DNA of 64,000 nt, from assembly GCA_026874595.1 (NCBI GenBank), contig CM049320.1, positions 29,746,714 to 29,810,713 on the forward strand. The letters run 5' to 3'. A model generated the notes under the pieces. It worked only from the letters and a program-made list of their open reading frames with translations. It was not told the origin of the DNA and made no database searches. Every line of letters begins with the position of its first letter. The stretch's first letter is position 1. Both the position numbers and the translations under genes were made by a program. The DNA comes from Sipunculus nudus. Taxonomy: Eukaryota; Annelida; Sipuncula; Golfingiida; Sipunculidae. Shown in pieces: positions 1 to 14,158 of this stretch.

Positions 1-915
1 ATCGAGGTTGTATTTTATTTCCTGCAGTACCTTGCTCCAAATTCGTTTAGCTTCTGACTCATGCCTCGATGCTCACCAAGAAAATATCTTAAACCAGTTC
101 ATACAATATGGAGACACCAACATGAGACGATTTCCAGGATTACATTAAGAAATTTTCATTCCAAGACAAAGATACAGTTTGTATGAAGTATGATGTCTCA
201 GCTGGTGTAAAATTTATGTGATTAGTGTGACACAAGAACCAAGTTATTCCGAAAATATATACGTATACTTTCAATCAATATCCGGCGATGTTTTCAGTTT
301 CGCCAAGACCGTATATAACTATACTAGCATGATGGCGGCTTTGGGCAATTTTGTTAATTATTTTATTGATTGATACTCTTGGTGCCTGTTAAAGTTAATA
401 AGCAATGGTTGAGGTATAAACATTATTTCGGAAGTGTTTTATATTCAATATTCCCTACTGTTTGGCCCCTTTTCCATGCGCGAGGAAACGAGCGTTTCCG
501 GGCGTTGAAAACATCCCGCAAGCGTAAATCAGTGTAAATCGCGCGTGGGTGAAATGAACATCGTGCGATGCGCGATTTTTCCACGCGCGGAAAAATCGCA
601 CCAATGTAAATCATGTGTCCCTTTTCCATGCACGCGGAAACACGCGCGGGTGAGCCTTCTTGTTGAGGTCAAGGACGCGAATGCAGTCTGCTTGAGGACC
701 CCCAAGTATAGGCCTCTATCATGCATGGCGACAAATCATACTTAACTGCTGTTCTGCTTGTCTACTTTAATGCATGATTATATATATTTTATATAAACAT
801 ATATATGTGGTGCGGGGGTGTTAAATATCTTATTACGGACAGTGAATACTCTCTTACAGCCTATAGCCTATATACGACCCCCACCCGCCTGTCGATAGCA
901 CACTATACCGTAATA
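1..915. other. Intergenic DNA left of the R1a repeat
   Basis: No open reading frame here has a recognisable domain or splice structure. The short frames around 423-745 fall in a GC-rich foldback repeat annotated separately. The rest is AT-rich single-copy-looking sequence with a short TA-rich tract near 780-810. Confidence 0.5.
464..650. repeat. CpG-rich foldback repeat
   Basis: This patch is far richer in CG than its surroundings. A motif CCCTTTTCCATGC followed by a GC-rich stretch and GGAAAC occurs twice, near 468 and near 619. Between them is a perfect 11-bp inverted repeat: GCGATTTTTCC at 572-582 and its complement at 589-599, with a 6-nt loop. The same motif occurs in inverse orientation near 2995-3022, so this may be one end of a larger element interrupted by the R1a insertion. 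Family not recognised. Confidence 0.5.
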
Positions 916-2830
916 ACTAGGGACCCATGGGTCTCGACGCTCAGCTGCATTTGTCTATAAGGATATATGTTTATGAGATTTTCCAAAATATTGGTCCTGC
1001 GATCAGTTTGAAGCCAACCTATCTACCTAAACCGGAGTTATCACCCATAAACTAAGTTGTGAATAGATGGGCCCTGTGACCTTTACCTTTGACCTTGTGA
1101 CCCCAAAATTAAAAGGAAACTTTCCCTATTTGCAGATGCACCACATGTTAATGATGGAAGTATTGAGATGAAAAGTTTGGCTTAAAATGCATCCACAATC
1201 TTTCTAAAGTAGTTGGCCCTGTAACCTTGACCTTTTATCTCATGACCCCAGAATCAACAGCTCTTACTTTAGTGGTGGCCCATATATAAGTCAAGTTTGA
1301 AACCAATATTTCAAACCAAACTGGTGTTATCATCTGGAAACTAATATGTGGATTGATGGCCCCCATGACCTTGACCTTGACCTTGTGACTCCAAAATCCA
1401 TAAGTTAGTTCCACGTTTGGCAGGTGAGCAACATCTGGAAGATGTTGGTGGGTTATTGGTGGGTCATATATTAGTCAAAATCGAAACCAATATGTCAATC
1501 CAAACTGGAGTTGTCATCCAGAAACAAATATGTGAACAGATGGGCCCCTGTGACCATAACCTTTGACCTTGTGACCCCCAAATCAATTAGGTCCTTCCCC
1601 TATTGGTAGCTCAGCTATATGTGCAAGATGGAAGGTTTGGGATGAAAAGTTTGGCTTCTTAAAATGCATCCACAATCTTTCTATATAAGTGGGTACTGTG
1701 ACCTTGACCTTTGACTTCATGACTCCAAAACTGAACAGAATCTTCCCCTATTGGCAGATTATCAATATCTTGAAGATGGAAGGTTTGGGATGAAAAGTTT
1801 GGCTTCAAATGCATATGCATTATTTAAAAAAAAATGAGTCCTATGACCTTGACCTTTGACCGATGGACCCCAAAATCGACAAGGTTCTTACTTTAGTGGT
1901 GAGTCATATATAATATAGGTTTGAAACCAATATGTCAAAATAAACGGGAGTTATCATCTGGAAACTAATTTGTGAACAGATGGCCCCTGTGACCTTGTGA
2001 CCTTGACAATGTGACCCCAGAGTCATTGATGCTCTCCCCGTACTGGCAAGTCAGCTTAATGCGCAAAATGGAAAGTTTGGGATGAAAAGCTTGGCTTAAA
2101 ATGCAGCCTTAATCTTTTTAAATAAGTGAGTCCTGTGATCTTGACCTTTGACCTAGTGACCCCAAAATCATATAGTTTCTTGCTTAAGTGGAGGGCCACA
2201 CATAGGTTTGAAATCCATGTGTCAATACAACCTGGAGTTATCATCTGAAAACAAATTTGTGTGGATGGACAAACGGACAGACAGAGAGACAAAGAAACAG
2301 ACATACAGACAGGGTGGTAACTATATGGCATCCAAATGTGATCAATAAAACACCAGGTTTTGGGACACTAGATGTAATAAAAGCTGAGAAACTGACATGA
2401 TTGTTGTCATTTTATAGTAAAAAAAATAGAAAAATATTCGTTAAAAAAAAACAAAAAATACAGGTGGCGCCACCACTTTTTTCGGGAACTGACAAATCTA
2501 GTCATGGTCAATATTCAAGGCATATTAATGACAATCCATACATTAATTATCAAGATATTGGAGGTTTTGTATTATATTTTTGATTATTCTGGGGGGTAAT
2601 TTCAAGCCCCATAGCTCCGAGGATATAGGTCACAGTGACCTTATTTCAGGTTTCAAAGAAGATTTTTTATTGATCTCCTTCGATATTGACTAAGAAGTTT
2701 CAAGGACCAGCAGTTACGATTTGTGCCCTGCTAACGGACGGCCGGACGACCGGACGGCCGGACGGACGACGGACAAAGCGCCATTCCTATACCTCAGTTG
2801 ACTTACAGTCAACTGAGCTAAAAAATGTAC
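916..2830 (+). repeat. R1 family element, copy a (about 1.9 kb, DR1-array type)
   Basis: The copy begins with a 12-bp palindrome (GACCCATGGGTC, 922-933) followed by CGACGCTCAGCTG. It ends with a perfect 11-bp stem hairpin (2793-2817) followed by CTAAAAAA. The interior is an imperfect tandem array with a long period, each unit containing a TGACCTTGACC or TGACCTTTGACC box, then a CGGACGG-rich tract. Copy e at 35549-37535 matches it along its whole length, which fixes the element ends. No protein-coding capacity is seen, so it is non-autonomous. Confidence 0.75.
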
Positions 2831-4627
2831 GTTCCTGCAAATATAACGAAATTTTAAATGTATACATGCATAAAGTGAACTGTACATAAGAGGCACATAT
2901 TCCACATGATGCCGGGAAGGCTTTTGGGCGGGGAATCCCTTGTAAAGGGGGGGGGGGGGGGATTCCGCTCAATTCAGCGCGATTTTTTTTTCAGCGCGTT
3001 TCCGCGCGCATGGAAAAGGGGCCTTACCCTGAAAGTTGAGACACACGTATCCTGTATGACCATATCGTTTGACACGTGCTTTATGTCATAAGACACAGAG
3101 AAACAGTCTATTTTAATCATAATTGCAATATAAATTGGCCAGGCACAATTAATAACGCTGTTATTTGGTCTCGAAGTGCCCAGACATGGATCTCCTGAGT
3201 ATGATAATTTTTTCATCACTAATTAATCAAATAATGTTAAATAATTTGCTTTGATAACATAATTTGCCTATTAAAACCGAAACCGTCCACTTATAAATAC
3301 AAGGCGAAACCACAAAGACATTTTCAGTAACCGAGCCCAGTTTCGAATTTTCGAGTGGGCCGCAAGAAAAGTCAATTTTTTAATGATTTGCGGGAAAATA
3401 TGGAAAACTACCCGGTTAGGACACACATAGTATCGTGTCCGACAGTTCAAGATAAAGTCGGAGGCGTAGCCACAGAGTAATTTCGTGATAAAAAAAATCG
3501 AGTGGTGTCGCCGTCAATTATAATATAGACAGAACACATTTTAGCCTGCATATATCGTAAAACAAGACATGAAAAACCAAATTATCATCATTCCTCAAGC
3601 AGTATCACTAATCAAACAACCTAAAAACCAATCGATGGTCGGCCCCAAACACAACGCATCTAAAGTATGGATCTCAAATATGGCTTTTTTGTACCTTTAT
3701 ACTATACCCCATCATCTCTCGTTAACAAAGCAATTAATATGCGTCTATATTACACATATAGGAAAAAAATGGGGGTTTATATTCTAATATTACCGACGAT
3801 GTCAGACTTTACACTTTGCAATCTTAACCCTAGTGGTTCAGACTTTTGTTAGGAGTTTAAGCACAATGGGGGGGGGGGGGGGGGGGGGGGGGGTCCAGAA
3901 CGGGACGAAAACCCAGCAACCTGAAATCACATGTCCAGAGCCCTAACCATGCATTATGCCCCCACGCTTCACAAAATGTGCGAATATACAAACATTTATA
4001 CAAATATTTACACACACTGACTGTCATGATGGTGTGGGGGAACGTCTTCTATGATTCAGTCAAACCTACGGTGACTGGCATGTAACCTAAAACATGTTAC
4101 AGGTATGTACTGGGGGGTTCCACCACTTTTGCTTTGTAATATAGTTAAATCATGTGCTCTCACACTTAGTTAATGATTTTGCGCTGCTGTTACGAGTTGT
4201 ATATACAAATATCTAGCCCTTTCTTAGTCAGTAGCGCAAACGTTTTACATGTGTATGTACGCACGTAGTCCGTATGTCAACACCTATCAAATTTTGCAGC
4301 CGATCATTAGAATCTTGTCACCTGGAATAGTTTATATATATATATATATATATATTGCTACAACATCCAGTAACTCCCCAACTTCTTTTTTCTGGTAAGG
4401 AGAGAATTTGCAGAAATCTTTCTGCACCCAGTTCTCAATTTTTTTTTTCTAATGAGGCACATTGCTAATCTGGCCTGATTTAGTATTGCCAAAAATTCAC
4501 TTCAAATGTCTGGCAGAAACTCTCACGTGACTATGGAAACAGACCTGAAGAATTGCGTACTACGGTGCATACAAGTACGCATGCGCATGCGGGCCTTACT
4601 GGCGAGTACACGGGAACAGTCTGAGCG
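2831..4627. other. Intergenic DNA downstream of gene A
   Basis: Contains a poly-G run (2947-2960), an inverse copy of the foldback motif (2995-3022), a poly-G run of more than 20 bases (about 3869-3892) and a TA microsatellite (about 4333-4355). Gene A's 3' UTR must extend into the right side, but no AATAAA on the minus strand was found just downstream of its stop. No convincing gene is seen. Confidence 0.5.
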
Positions 4628-6280
4628 TCAGGCTTCCTGAAGCCATCTGTAGAACTGATCCACATGATTGAGGGACTCTTCTCCTGGTTTTTGTCTGCTC
4701 TGCCACTGGAGGAAAGTGTTTTCAGATATCACGTGTTCATCATAAAAGACGTCAAAGAACTGTTGAAGGAGACCTGTAATGAAGAAAATGTAATATTCTT
4801 CATTAAATAACACAAATCAACCAACCTGGACTAGGTCCTGTTTTTTTTACATGAACAGTTTGAAAGAAAAAGTATCTCCCAGACGGAGCCAAACGAAAAT
4901 GAAAAACAGCCATGTGAAATATTCAGACGAATCGCTGCCTCTCAACACTTCTCATAAAATTAAATGTGCATTTATTTTATATATCCATTTATCTCCTTTA
5001 GATTCCACATATATTTAAATCATGAGGTTAGATGAGGATTCTAGAGACAGGTTAGCCTTCTCCACGTCCCTACTTTATTCTATGTCGTAAGGTAATAGTT
5101 TTCTTACCTGGAGGGTATTTTGGGGAGCATATCATTTCCTGTACAGTATATAATGCCTTAAGTTCTCGTTCCTGTTTTTGTTGCAAGTACCTCCTCAAAA
5201 GTTTCGTGCGCTTCTGGATTTTACGATAATCCAACATGTGTCCATCTTCCCCTGTGAGCATGCGGGTAGATAAACAGAAACCCGAAGCGGCCAGTCATAT
5301 GAATCCACAACACAATGTTATATATAAATTTTAAAACTATAAATCATATATTATAACACAACCAGATCATTCTAAAAGTTATAAAACATTAAAGCTCGCG
5401 GGTATATGCACGGGTGTGGATGGATTTGTATCGTGTATGCAAACCATACTATCCTTTGGGATATATACAGCTAATATGAGTTTGAGGTTTTAACGTTTAT
5501 ATCGTCTAAATTTCAGACTGAATAAAATTCTCCCATACCTTTAATAGCACCTTTACACACCGAGGATACCAGGGCCTGGATGAATGCCGCCCCCTTTTTC
5601 CTGGAGTCCGACACACTGACCTGAATGATATAAAACATGTAATTACTTTGTTATTTCTGAATTTTAAAAAATATTACTTAGGAGCCCTTATCCTCTTTTT
5701 ATACCACTTTCACATGTCTAACAATTTGCGCAAACACTTTACAGTCTAATTTATTACCAGAATTAAATATTATATTGCATCTTTATGTAAAAACTGGCCA
5801 AATTACACAGTAATGTTGCTTGGCGTATATGATTGAGCGAACTAGATAAGTTGTGATTAAGGGGCTCTTCTTGCATAAAGGTTTCGAATATATAAAAGTA
5901 AATACATAAAAGCTTTGGTCTTCTAAATAGTAGTCACAAATGATATACATTATTTATAGAAAAATAAAATACCTTATATATCATAATTTTAGATGCTTAA
6001 AATAATGCATAAATGAGGAAGGAAAGAATTCAATGTTCGAAAGAGCCTGTGCATTTCTAATTAAAGGATTCTATTACATTATATCCGACCACAAAATGTC
6101 TACTCAGAGCACTGAAACTGTATATTCACGGTAGATGGACGAATCATTCAACAGACTCACGTCAATCCAGTCAAAGATGTTCTCGTTTTCCATAGCTCTG
6201 TCCACAATCAGAGTATTGAGATTGGCCGACACCTTGTCCATGGCAATAGATAAGCCTCCCTCTAACGTCATCTCCAGGTT
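4628..6280 (-). other. Gene A W2 (HEAT-type) domain exons
   Basis: Four exons (6161-6280, 5539-5620, 5108-5251, 4628-4773) encode residues 875-1037. Landmarks are FDWID at the end of the first, [10 protein letters not shown] in the second, LLRRYLQQ in the third, and [16 protein letters not shown] in the fourth. The last is the first aromatic/acidic box of eIF4G-type W2 domains. In eIF4G this domain helps recruit MNK kinase. The protein stops at FYRWLQEA, so the acidic run that normally follows the second box is absent. Intron phases are 0, 1 and 1. The short upstream Met-containing extension of the last exon is intron. Confidence 0.85.
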
Positions 6281-6284
6281 CTTT

Positions 6285-6339
<55 letters not shown>

Positions 6340-7440
6340 GGGAGACAACACTTAATCTAATACTACAAACATTATATTTAATTTTAAAAAGTAATGACTT
6401 TAGATTCGCAAGAGGATCTGATAAATTTATCTTCCTCAAGAAATTCTAGATATTTGAACCCAAAAGAGACAAACTCATCTCTGAATGGTGATCAAATTAG
6501 GTTCAACTATTAACTTATCTGCACTGCCTAAACATATCTGCCAGATTTAAATTACTCAATAAACTGGTCAGTATAACTTTATTTTGAAAAAAAGAGTGAA
6601 CGATCAATTCATCACCCTATCTGTTAAACAGACTGAATAAAATGCATGCTGAATAGATTACATATAAATAATTATGCCCCATATTCTTGAGGAAATACCA
6701 ATTGGTATTAAATGTTACATTACAATAAACGATTTTCCACATAAACAAGTTGGATAAATCACCAATTTGAAGCCAAAAAATCCTTAAAAAATCAGTCTTG
6801 TCTTGTCTTTGATGGCCACCGAACAGAGCTTTTTTTTCCAAGTACACCTCAGCACATATAAAGCAGGGTCAATCCGGACAGATACAACCAAACAACATAT
6901 ACCCCGGATGTCAGATACGTCGAAGGGTCAAATGAACGGCTTTGCACAGAAATTCAACATTTTTGAACGCGTTCAAATAAATGCTTGCCATTTGCACACA
7001 GAGAAAAAAATGTTAAGTGTCTTAAGTTGGTCAAACGGGACTGCCTCAGAACTGCTAATAACACGTGGGTTCATTTTCATAGAAATAAAAGTGGAAAAAG
7101 GGGTGTTCCTGAAAAAAATAAAAGAGGATTAAGGGCATCATTTCCCTAACTCCTCAAAAAAAGAGTCACTATTTTGTAAAAGACAGGAATAATCTGTTGC
7201 ACCTTTTCGATGACGAACGCCTCTATATTTTCACCTAAAGGAAGTAACTCGATCCACATAAGTCCGGACGACTTCCACAGTTCCGTCATTGTCTTGGTGT
7301 CCTGAAAAGAAAACAGGAATTTTTTTTGTCTTATAATTCACGCTAAATACATATCAATGATTACCAAACTGGAACTTAACATACTCAAATTAAATGCTTC
7401 GATGGTTAGTTATCTATGTATCTATCTCATATATATATAT

Positions 7441-7486
<46 letters not shown>

Positions 7487-9764
7487 CATATCCATATCAA
7501 ATTATTGGCAATATTAACGATACAATGCCACTAATTAGCGGATTCAATTAATATCCATATTGTAACAGTATATGGATATACTGAGTGTTTTACAGGATAA
7601 AAACTAAAACTTACAAACTTAGGCATTTTATATTCAGACTCTTACCGTTTTCCGTGCAATGTGGTGCAAGATGAAAGCCGTGACGTCACCGGCTTTGTTA
7701 CACTGTTTCAGATGACGGAGTGATCCACGAAAAGACAGGAGGGGTACGGTTGAATCGTACACCAAGTTGCCGACTAAGTCACCAAGGTAACGCCAAATAT
7801 ACGGCACGTCAATGGCTAGTTCTTTTAGCCCCTTTACATTTTTCAGGAATTCATCCAGGCTGAAAAAAAAAACCAGATCATTTTCCAATTTATTTGTTTT
7901 AAATATCAAGGACACCCATTATTTCAACGAAATAGAAGAAGATATACGAGTCTTAATAATATTGAAGATTTTTCTTCCTGTCCGGTATTTGACAACACCT
8001 GTAGTTGGAAAATGGGAACCTGGTGAGATTGTTGTTAGTATGAAGAAGTATATATAAAACATTTAAATTTTCCCAGCATGCCCCTTGTCCTTGATTTACT
8101 TCTCCCTTAATCATTTCATCGGAGTTTACGGCCAAAAAGGTTTGGTTCTCAGGCACTTTTTTTCAGAAACCAAGCGGGCGGGTGTTTTTTTTTATTTTTA
8201 TTTTTTTTGTATGTTTCGATAAAAGATGTCAAATGATAAGGGAAAGCATGATAATAACAGATTCATTTTGCTAAACAGGTAAAAGCACTACATAACAAAA
8301 GAAAGTTTATCAAAATTGTATGATTTTATCTTCTTGAAAGACATATCCGAGCGACTCGAGCTCAAAATTGATAAGTTCCTATCGAAAATCAAAATAAAAA
8401 TATTTGATGCGGGGGTTTAAAATTGACGCGGGCGGTGCCTGAGGAAATATTTGTTTTGGCCTAATGACATGTAGGTATTTGTATACGTGTGCGAGAACAA
8501 TCCTCTTCTTATTTTATTGACTGAAGATTGAATATTTTACTCAATCTGGGACATATAACAATTAGTTTTACAATTTATGTCATGATGGACACCGATGAAT
8601 TTTTTTTACTACGATACTTGTTAATGTAATTTGATGACGTCAATCATTACCCAGGACACAAATAGAAGATGGTAGAAACTCAAAGAGTTCAAGATAAAAC
8701 GGTAAATATCCAATTCCATACCCTTTTATGTACTGCTGACATGTGATAACGTTCTCTTTGACTAGCTCATGGAGCAGGAGGCCTATTTTTTCTCTGGCAT
8801 CGTCAGACCGTTCAATGGCGTTGTTTATAGTACTAAACACAAACAGATGGACGGATTGATCCGACTGGAAGAACCTGACCACTCTGATAGCCTCCTTGTA
8901 ATAAAAGAATATAATTTGACTGTTAACAAATTTTATTCAAATTTTATGAAAACCTAACAATGTTAATATGGACATTAATATATGAATATGAATATGAACA
9001 ATGCGATGTCTGTTTATGGTAGATGGGAATACTAAAATGGCCGCAAACAATACTAAAATAAGACAAATAATCATTTGAACACGGCAACGCTGAAAAATTT
9101 ACATTCTTTAAGTGTACCTTGTATTTCAATATATGAACGACAGGCAAGGCAACGTAGCTTTCAAAATACACAACTGATTAATGGTTCGGGAAAAGAGAAC
9201 AAAATTTCCATCGAAAGAAGCATAGGAACACCTCTGAAACCACAACGTCAAAGAGAAGAAATGTCTTTCAATAGCCTTTTCACGTTACCTGTATATCGTC
9301 CCCCAATAGGTAGTCCCCAAGCAATGTGTCCGTTTTCAATTTGATTAGTGATGGTGTAAGCGGTTTGGATTCTGCACTGCCCGTTTCACTTCTGAAAATA
9401 CATTGAATAAAAGTGAGATGCACATCATTACCGTGTCTCAGATGTCTTTTTGGATTACTTTTTATCATATTGAAGCTATTCACTATCCTAAGAAATGCAA
9501 CTACTGAAATGTTACCCTAACAAATGTAAATAATGAAATGTTACGCTAACAAATGCAACTAATGAAATGTTACCCTAACATGCGTCCATGTGCAACACGA
9601 TAATGGTTATTTATTTTACCTGTCATCTTCCTCTTCTGTGTTATTTGTAGATATAATGTATTCCTGGTCTTTTAGTCTGGCGCCTGTCACACTATCAACC
9701 TGACTCACGGGGCATGTAGTCAGTCCTTCTCCACCTTGGCTGCCCTGGAATATTATATATATAT

Positions 9765-9850
<86 letters not shown>

Positions 9851-12800
9851 ATTCTCCTGCTAGAAACAACTGATAGAGCGCTCTGTGGTATGGGATGAGT
9901 TTTAGAGTTACACAAATACAGAAGAATAAATTTTTGCCAGAAAGGTTTAGTACTGCGCTGTTCAGTGGAAAATGTTGCCCTCATCAGGTAAGACTGTCTG
10001 ATGGTTGAACTGGTATGATATACTACTGAGTGGGTTTTTGCGTGGGTTTACGTGCAACATGTTCCATTCATCAGGTGAGATTACTCTATATTTGTTTATA
10101 TATACATGTATAAATATACAGTTAGTGATATATCGCCGTAGTTTATTTTCGAAGTTATGAAAGTATAAAATATGTCCTAAAGCATATTTCCCATATATTC
10201 CCGCACATATATGATGACCTAGTAACATCGTCAGAGAACACATATAATATTGGTATATTTAAAACATATTTACTCTACTGAAATGGTTAGATAGGCCTGC
10301 AAGAATCTTTGAGGTAGACATGTCGACCAACGAGCTAAATGAAGAAAAGAATTCAACTAAAAAAATACCTTTCTGATCCCCATCACATCTTTTATCAGAA
10401 GCCGTAGACGAGAAGATGTATCTACCTTATCTAGGTAGGTTTTGAGATAATCAAGATACACGTCTAATTTCCCCTGAAAAGAGGGATGAATTACGTTTAC
10501 GGTCCAGATATATAACAAACTTTCGTCATTGCCTCCGTCAGTGGTTAAAGCGATCATCCTCATTCGTGTGTTTGTTCACAACATAACTTACGCAATCATG
10601 AACGGAATCTCATGACATTTTCAGGGCATTTCGAGAATAGGCCAATAAAGAATCGAGTAATTTTGGAGTGGATCTGGCACATGATCGGGATTCAAGAAGG
10701 TCACCAAGAATTATTTGCAAATGTACAGTCACAAATGAACCTATGAATGTTGACCAAATTTGTAAATGCAAACATGTTTTTGGGAGCATCACGCAATAGA
10801 TATTTCCAAAATGACGGAGGCTTGCATTCCTTAGAATGTAGATTTCTAATTTAGATCATATGACATCACCGCCTAACGTTTTAGTTGTACTTACATATGT
10901 TATAATAATGCCTTTTATATGATGCATTTAATTTAAACCTTTTCAAAACTGTGCTACTTTTCGTACATTGTTACTATATATGATACTGTAATGTAGCTAT
11001 ATGGCGAGTTATTGAACGAGTCTAAGTTTACTATAATAAGTTAGTGTGTCAAAACACAGGGAGATAATGGCTAAACGTCACTTAAATAACCTTATATGAA
11101 TCACTGACCGAGTATACCACTGGCTATTCAAAAGTTATAAAATATATGTGAACCTAAAACACCAAACTGATCATGAAGACTGGAGAAAATAGAATATTTA
11201 ATAAAAAGTTTTCACACCTGAAACGTAGGAAAAATCTTGGCCAACAAGTTATGATACGTTAAAAAATGGGGCACCACTTATTTTAAACCAACACGACACA
11301 GCGCATGTTTCTTGTGATATATCACAAGCATTTGGTGTGTAAATCAATTTAAATGTTTAAGTACCATGTCTCTCTTGTAGTCAAGCTCCCGGCCCGTTTG
11401 GGTGAGTAGATGGCATATACATTCAATATCCGTTTCGTCCTCTGAGCTGCATAATCTTTGCATGTAATTGTGAATTTGGCTCTTTGTAATAACCTTTGCT
11501 TTAAACATTTCGCCTATGAACCTAAAAAATAAAAAAAATACACTACTGATCACAACTTGTACCTTTGAAGTCCCATATTTACATTTATTCAAATTTATGG
11601 ATTCAGAATTACCTCGATAGTTGATATTTATAAGAAACAATGACTTTCTTTCATATAGAGATTTTTAAACAAGACGGGAAAAGTTTACTCATTAAATATA
11701 TAATGTCAATAATCAGTTTAAGCCAGGGTAAAATAAATATGTCGAGGTGATGAAAAGAACCCTCGTGAAATTTAAGGGGAAATTATTGACTTAAAGATCT
11801 TGAAAAAATGTAAAAAAATAAATAAAACGTCTGCGTGTACCTGCATTTTGTATTTCTTATTAATGCAACCCTTTACTTTAAACTAGTGTGCGGATGTTTG
11901 TTATCGGTATTGATATCTTGCTAAAAGGCCATAATGAAAAAGGCTGTGAAAGCAATTCTTCATGCAAATGCTGATGGTAAATTTTATGCCTATTTGAATG
12001 GAAAGGACACATTTGTGCATGCAGCTGTGTTTAGTATTGGTAGAAAGTGCAGAGGGAATCTAGGGACGGAAACAAGGTACGTGACAACTCAGGTTTTAAA
12101 AGGCTATCGCTAGACATTTATCAAACCTTATATTCCCTATTGCTCTTCTGTGTGCGTCGAATGCGGAAATGTCATGCGTCGCTTCATCTAACAGGGTGAC
12201 GACATCAGCCTAGCAGCATACAATAAAGAATGTCACGCAGTATAAAACGAGATTCTCCGGTAATTATTTAGAATAATTGAGTCAATATTACTACTCAGGT
12301 AATTATTTATATTACAAAACAAGCCTTCGGAATTCAAGGCTACACGGTCAAACATATGGTTATGGAAGACGTAAAACCCCGTAAAACAAATATCTGAAAC
12401 AGTTACAGAATAACTCTTATAAAATCCGACTGGTCTGGTATAAAAAGAAAATGTGAAAGGCGAAGGCGTCAAAATAAACCTGCTATATATACGAAGAGTT
12501 GCATGTGGTTGTATCATTCATTATTAAAGGACGAGTACAGCATACTATTAAGGTCTACGGAGAGCATATACAACCCCGTACAGCATATACATTTTATCAT
12601 ACAGATTATACCTCGGTCTGGCTGCTCTTCAAAAGTTTCTTCTGACAAAGATCCAGCAGCATCCGTTTGAAACTAAAACACTCCCCAGATTCTTTTGTGT
12701 GTGTGGTAACCTAGATAACAACATTAAATATCCTTGAGCCTGCGACAAAATATGTTGTTTTATTGATATACTCTTATGTTCAAATACTCTCCCGTCGGGA

Positions 12801-13891
12801 CATATTGCGTTAATGACATGTTACGATCTTACTTTAGTGATATCAAACGAAAAATCAATGAAAAATGCTTCCATAAGGCCAAAAAAAATTAAAGGTATGG
12901 TTCTCAGGCACCGCCCGCATCAATTTTAAACCCCCGCATCAAAAATTTTTATTTGATTTTTAATAAAAACTTTCCAATTTTGAGCTGCTGCCGCTCCGAC
13001 ATTTCTTTCAAGAAGATAAAACCATACAATTTCCTTTGTTTTGTAGTGCTTTTACTTATTTAGCAAATTAAAAATGTTATTTTCATGCTTTCCCTTATCA
13101 TTTGACATTTTTATCGAAACATACCAAAAAATTTTAAATAAAAAAAGCGCCCGCCCGCATTGATTTCTGAAAAAAAGTGCCTTAGAACCATACCTATTTT
13201 TTATTTTGGTCTAACAGACATTTTAATCCTCTCCATATCTGAAATTCATTTTGGAATTTCATGCCTGTAGCCTCATCGGAATTTCAATACAAGTCTTGAC
13301 ACTTAATATTTTTAGGCCCGATATTATCTCATTTAAGTTTGGCAACCGTTCCCTGACTCTGCGACTCTGATTTAGGGTAGTATAAATTCAACTTACAGTG
13401 CTGAACACGATACATAATTTTGCGTACGTTCCACATACAGACGGTTCTGTAATTGCCTGCAACAAAAAACAAAGCATGAAATTATGAACTATTACAGATT
13501 AAAATATAGTATGAATTAGTGTATTAATCTACTCTACTTTAGATCATTGTAAATATGTTATAATCTAGCCCAGTAAAGTCGATGTATTTCAAGCCGGAGA
13601 TGACTAGACACTGGACATAATGTCTGCCCCCATTTGTAGCGTTATAATATAATTAACATAGTTCCCTGTCACGAGAATTGTTATTGTTACAAGGACGTAT
13701 TTAAAACATAATAAGATAAGTATACCCGTTCATGTATATAGTTGACAACTATTTCCAAGTTCTCCTGACTGCCGTACTTTAGTTTGCTGACCTCCTTCGT
13801 GTACTTCTTCATTTTGTGCATGGTAACTTTGTTCATGATTCTTTTTATCTTTTTGAGTAATTCCTAAAATAAAATACTACATCGCATATGT

Positions 13892-13952
<61 letters not shown>

Positions 13953-14120
13953 CGCTGAAGAAAAAACAACACTGTAAATTCATAACAGTCTGTTTCACGG
14001 GATGCGTCTCATTCATCAGGTAGGTGTTGTTTTTCTTCAGCGTTATACCGCTCTGGCCTAGTCTGTCGGCCATATGAGCACTTAACAACGAAGGGTAACT
14101 CTATACCTTCTAATTTACAT

Positions 14121-14158
<38 letters not shown>

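Larger units (their letters stand above)
7203..9391 (-). other. Gene A MA3 domain exons
   Basis: Exons 9289-9391, 8722-8894, 7646-7859 and 7203-7301 encode about residues 678-874. Landmarks fit eIF4G MA3: [18 protein letters not shown] at the start, then [13 protein letters not shown], then QQYIKG joined across an intron to LDEFLKNV, then [14 protein letters not shown], and [14 protein letters not shown] near the end. In eIF4G the MA3 domain is a HEAT-like fold that contacts eIF4A. The junction GG/C across intron 8722/7859 recreates the conserved glycine, which supports these splice sites. Confidence 0.88.
10369..13863 (-). other. Gene A MIF4G domain exons
   Basis: Exons 13726-13863, 13397-13456, 12612-12710, 12127-12209, 11365-11521 and 10369-10473 encode about residues 423-636. 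Landmarks of eIF4G middle domains appear in order: [14 protein letters not shown], then [58 protein letters not shown], and [15 protein letters not shown]. The middle domain binds eIF4A, and in eIF4G proper also eIF3 and RNA. Length is close to that of the human domain, but the variable loop before GNIRFIGE is shortened. Confidence 0.92.

Noticed and set aside
3280-3360. Possible promoter with TATAAATA on the plus strand
   Set aside because: No gene follows on the plus strand.
6803-7132. 109-residue plus-strand frame in a gene A intron
   Set aside because: No recognisable domain, A-rich composition, antisense within an intron; probably chance.
9753-9849. Open frames rich in Ile-Tyr (also at 7357, 13864, 29275, 30317, 34341, 54230)
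   Set aside because: They are translations of TA microsatellites. Only the spliced exon parts next to some of them are real.
11933-12112. 59-codon plus-strand frame starting [16 protein letters not shown]
   Set aside because: Reads smoothly but has no recognised domain and lies antisense in an intron between MIF4G exons. Too short to support.
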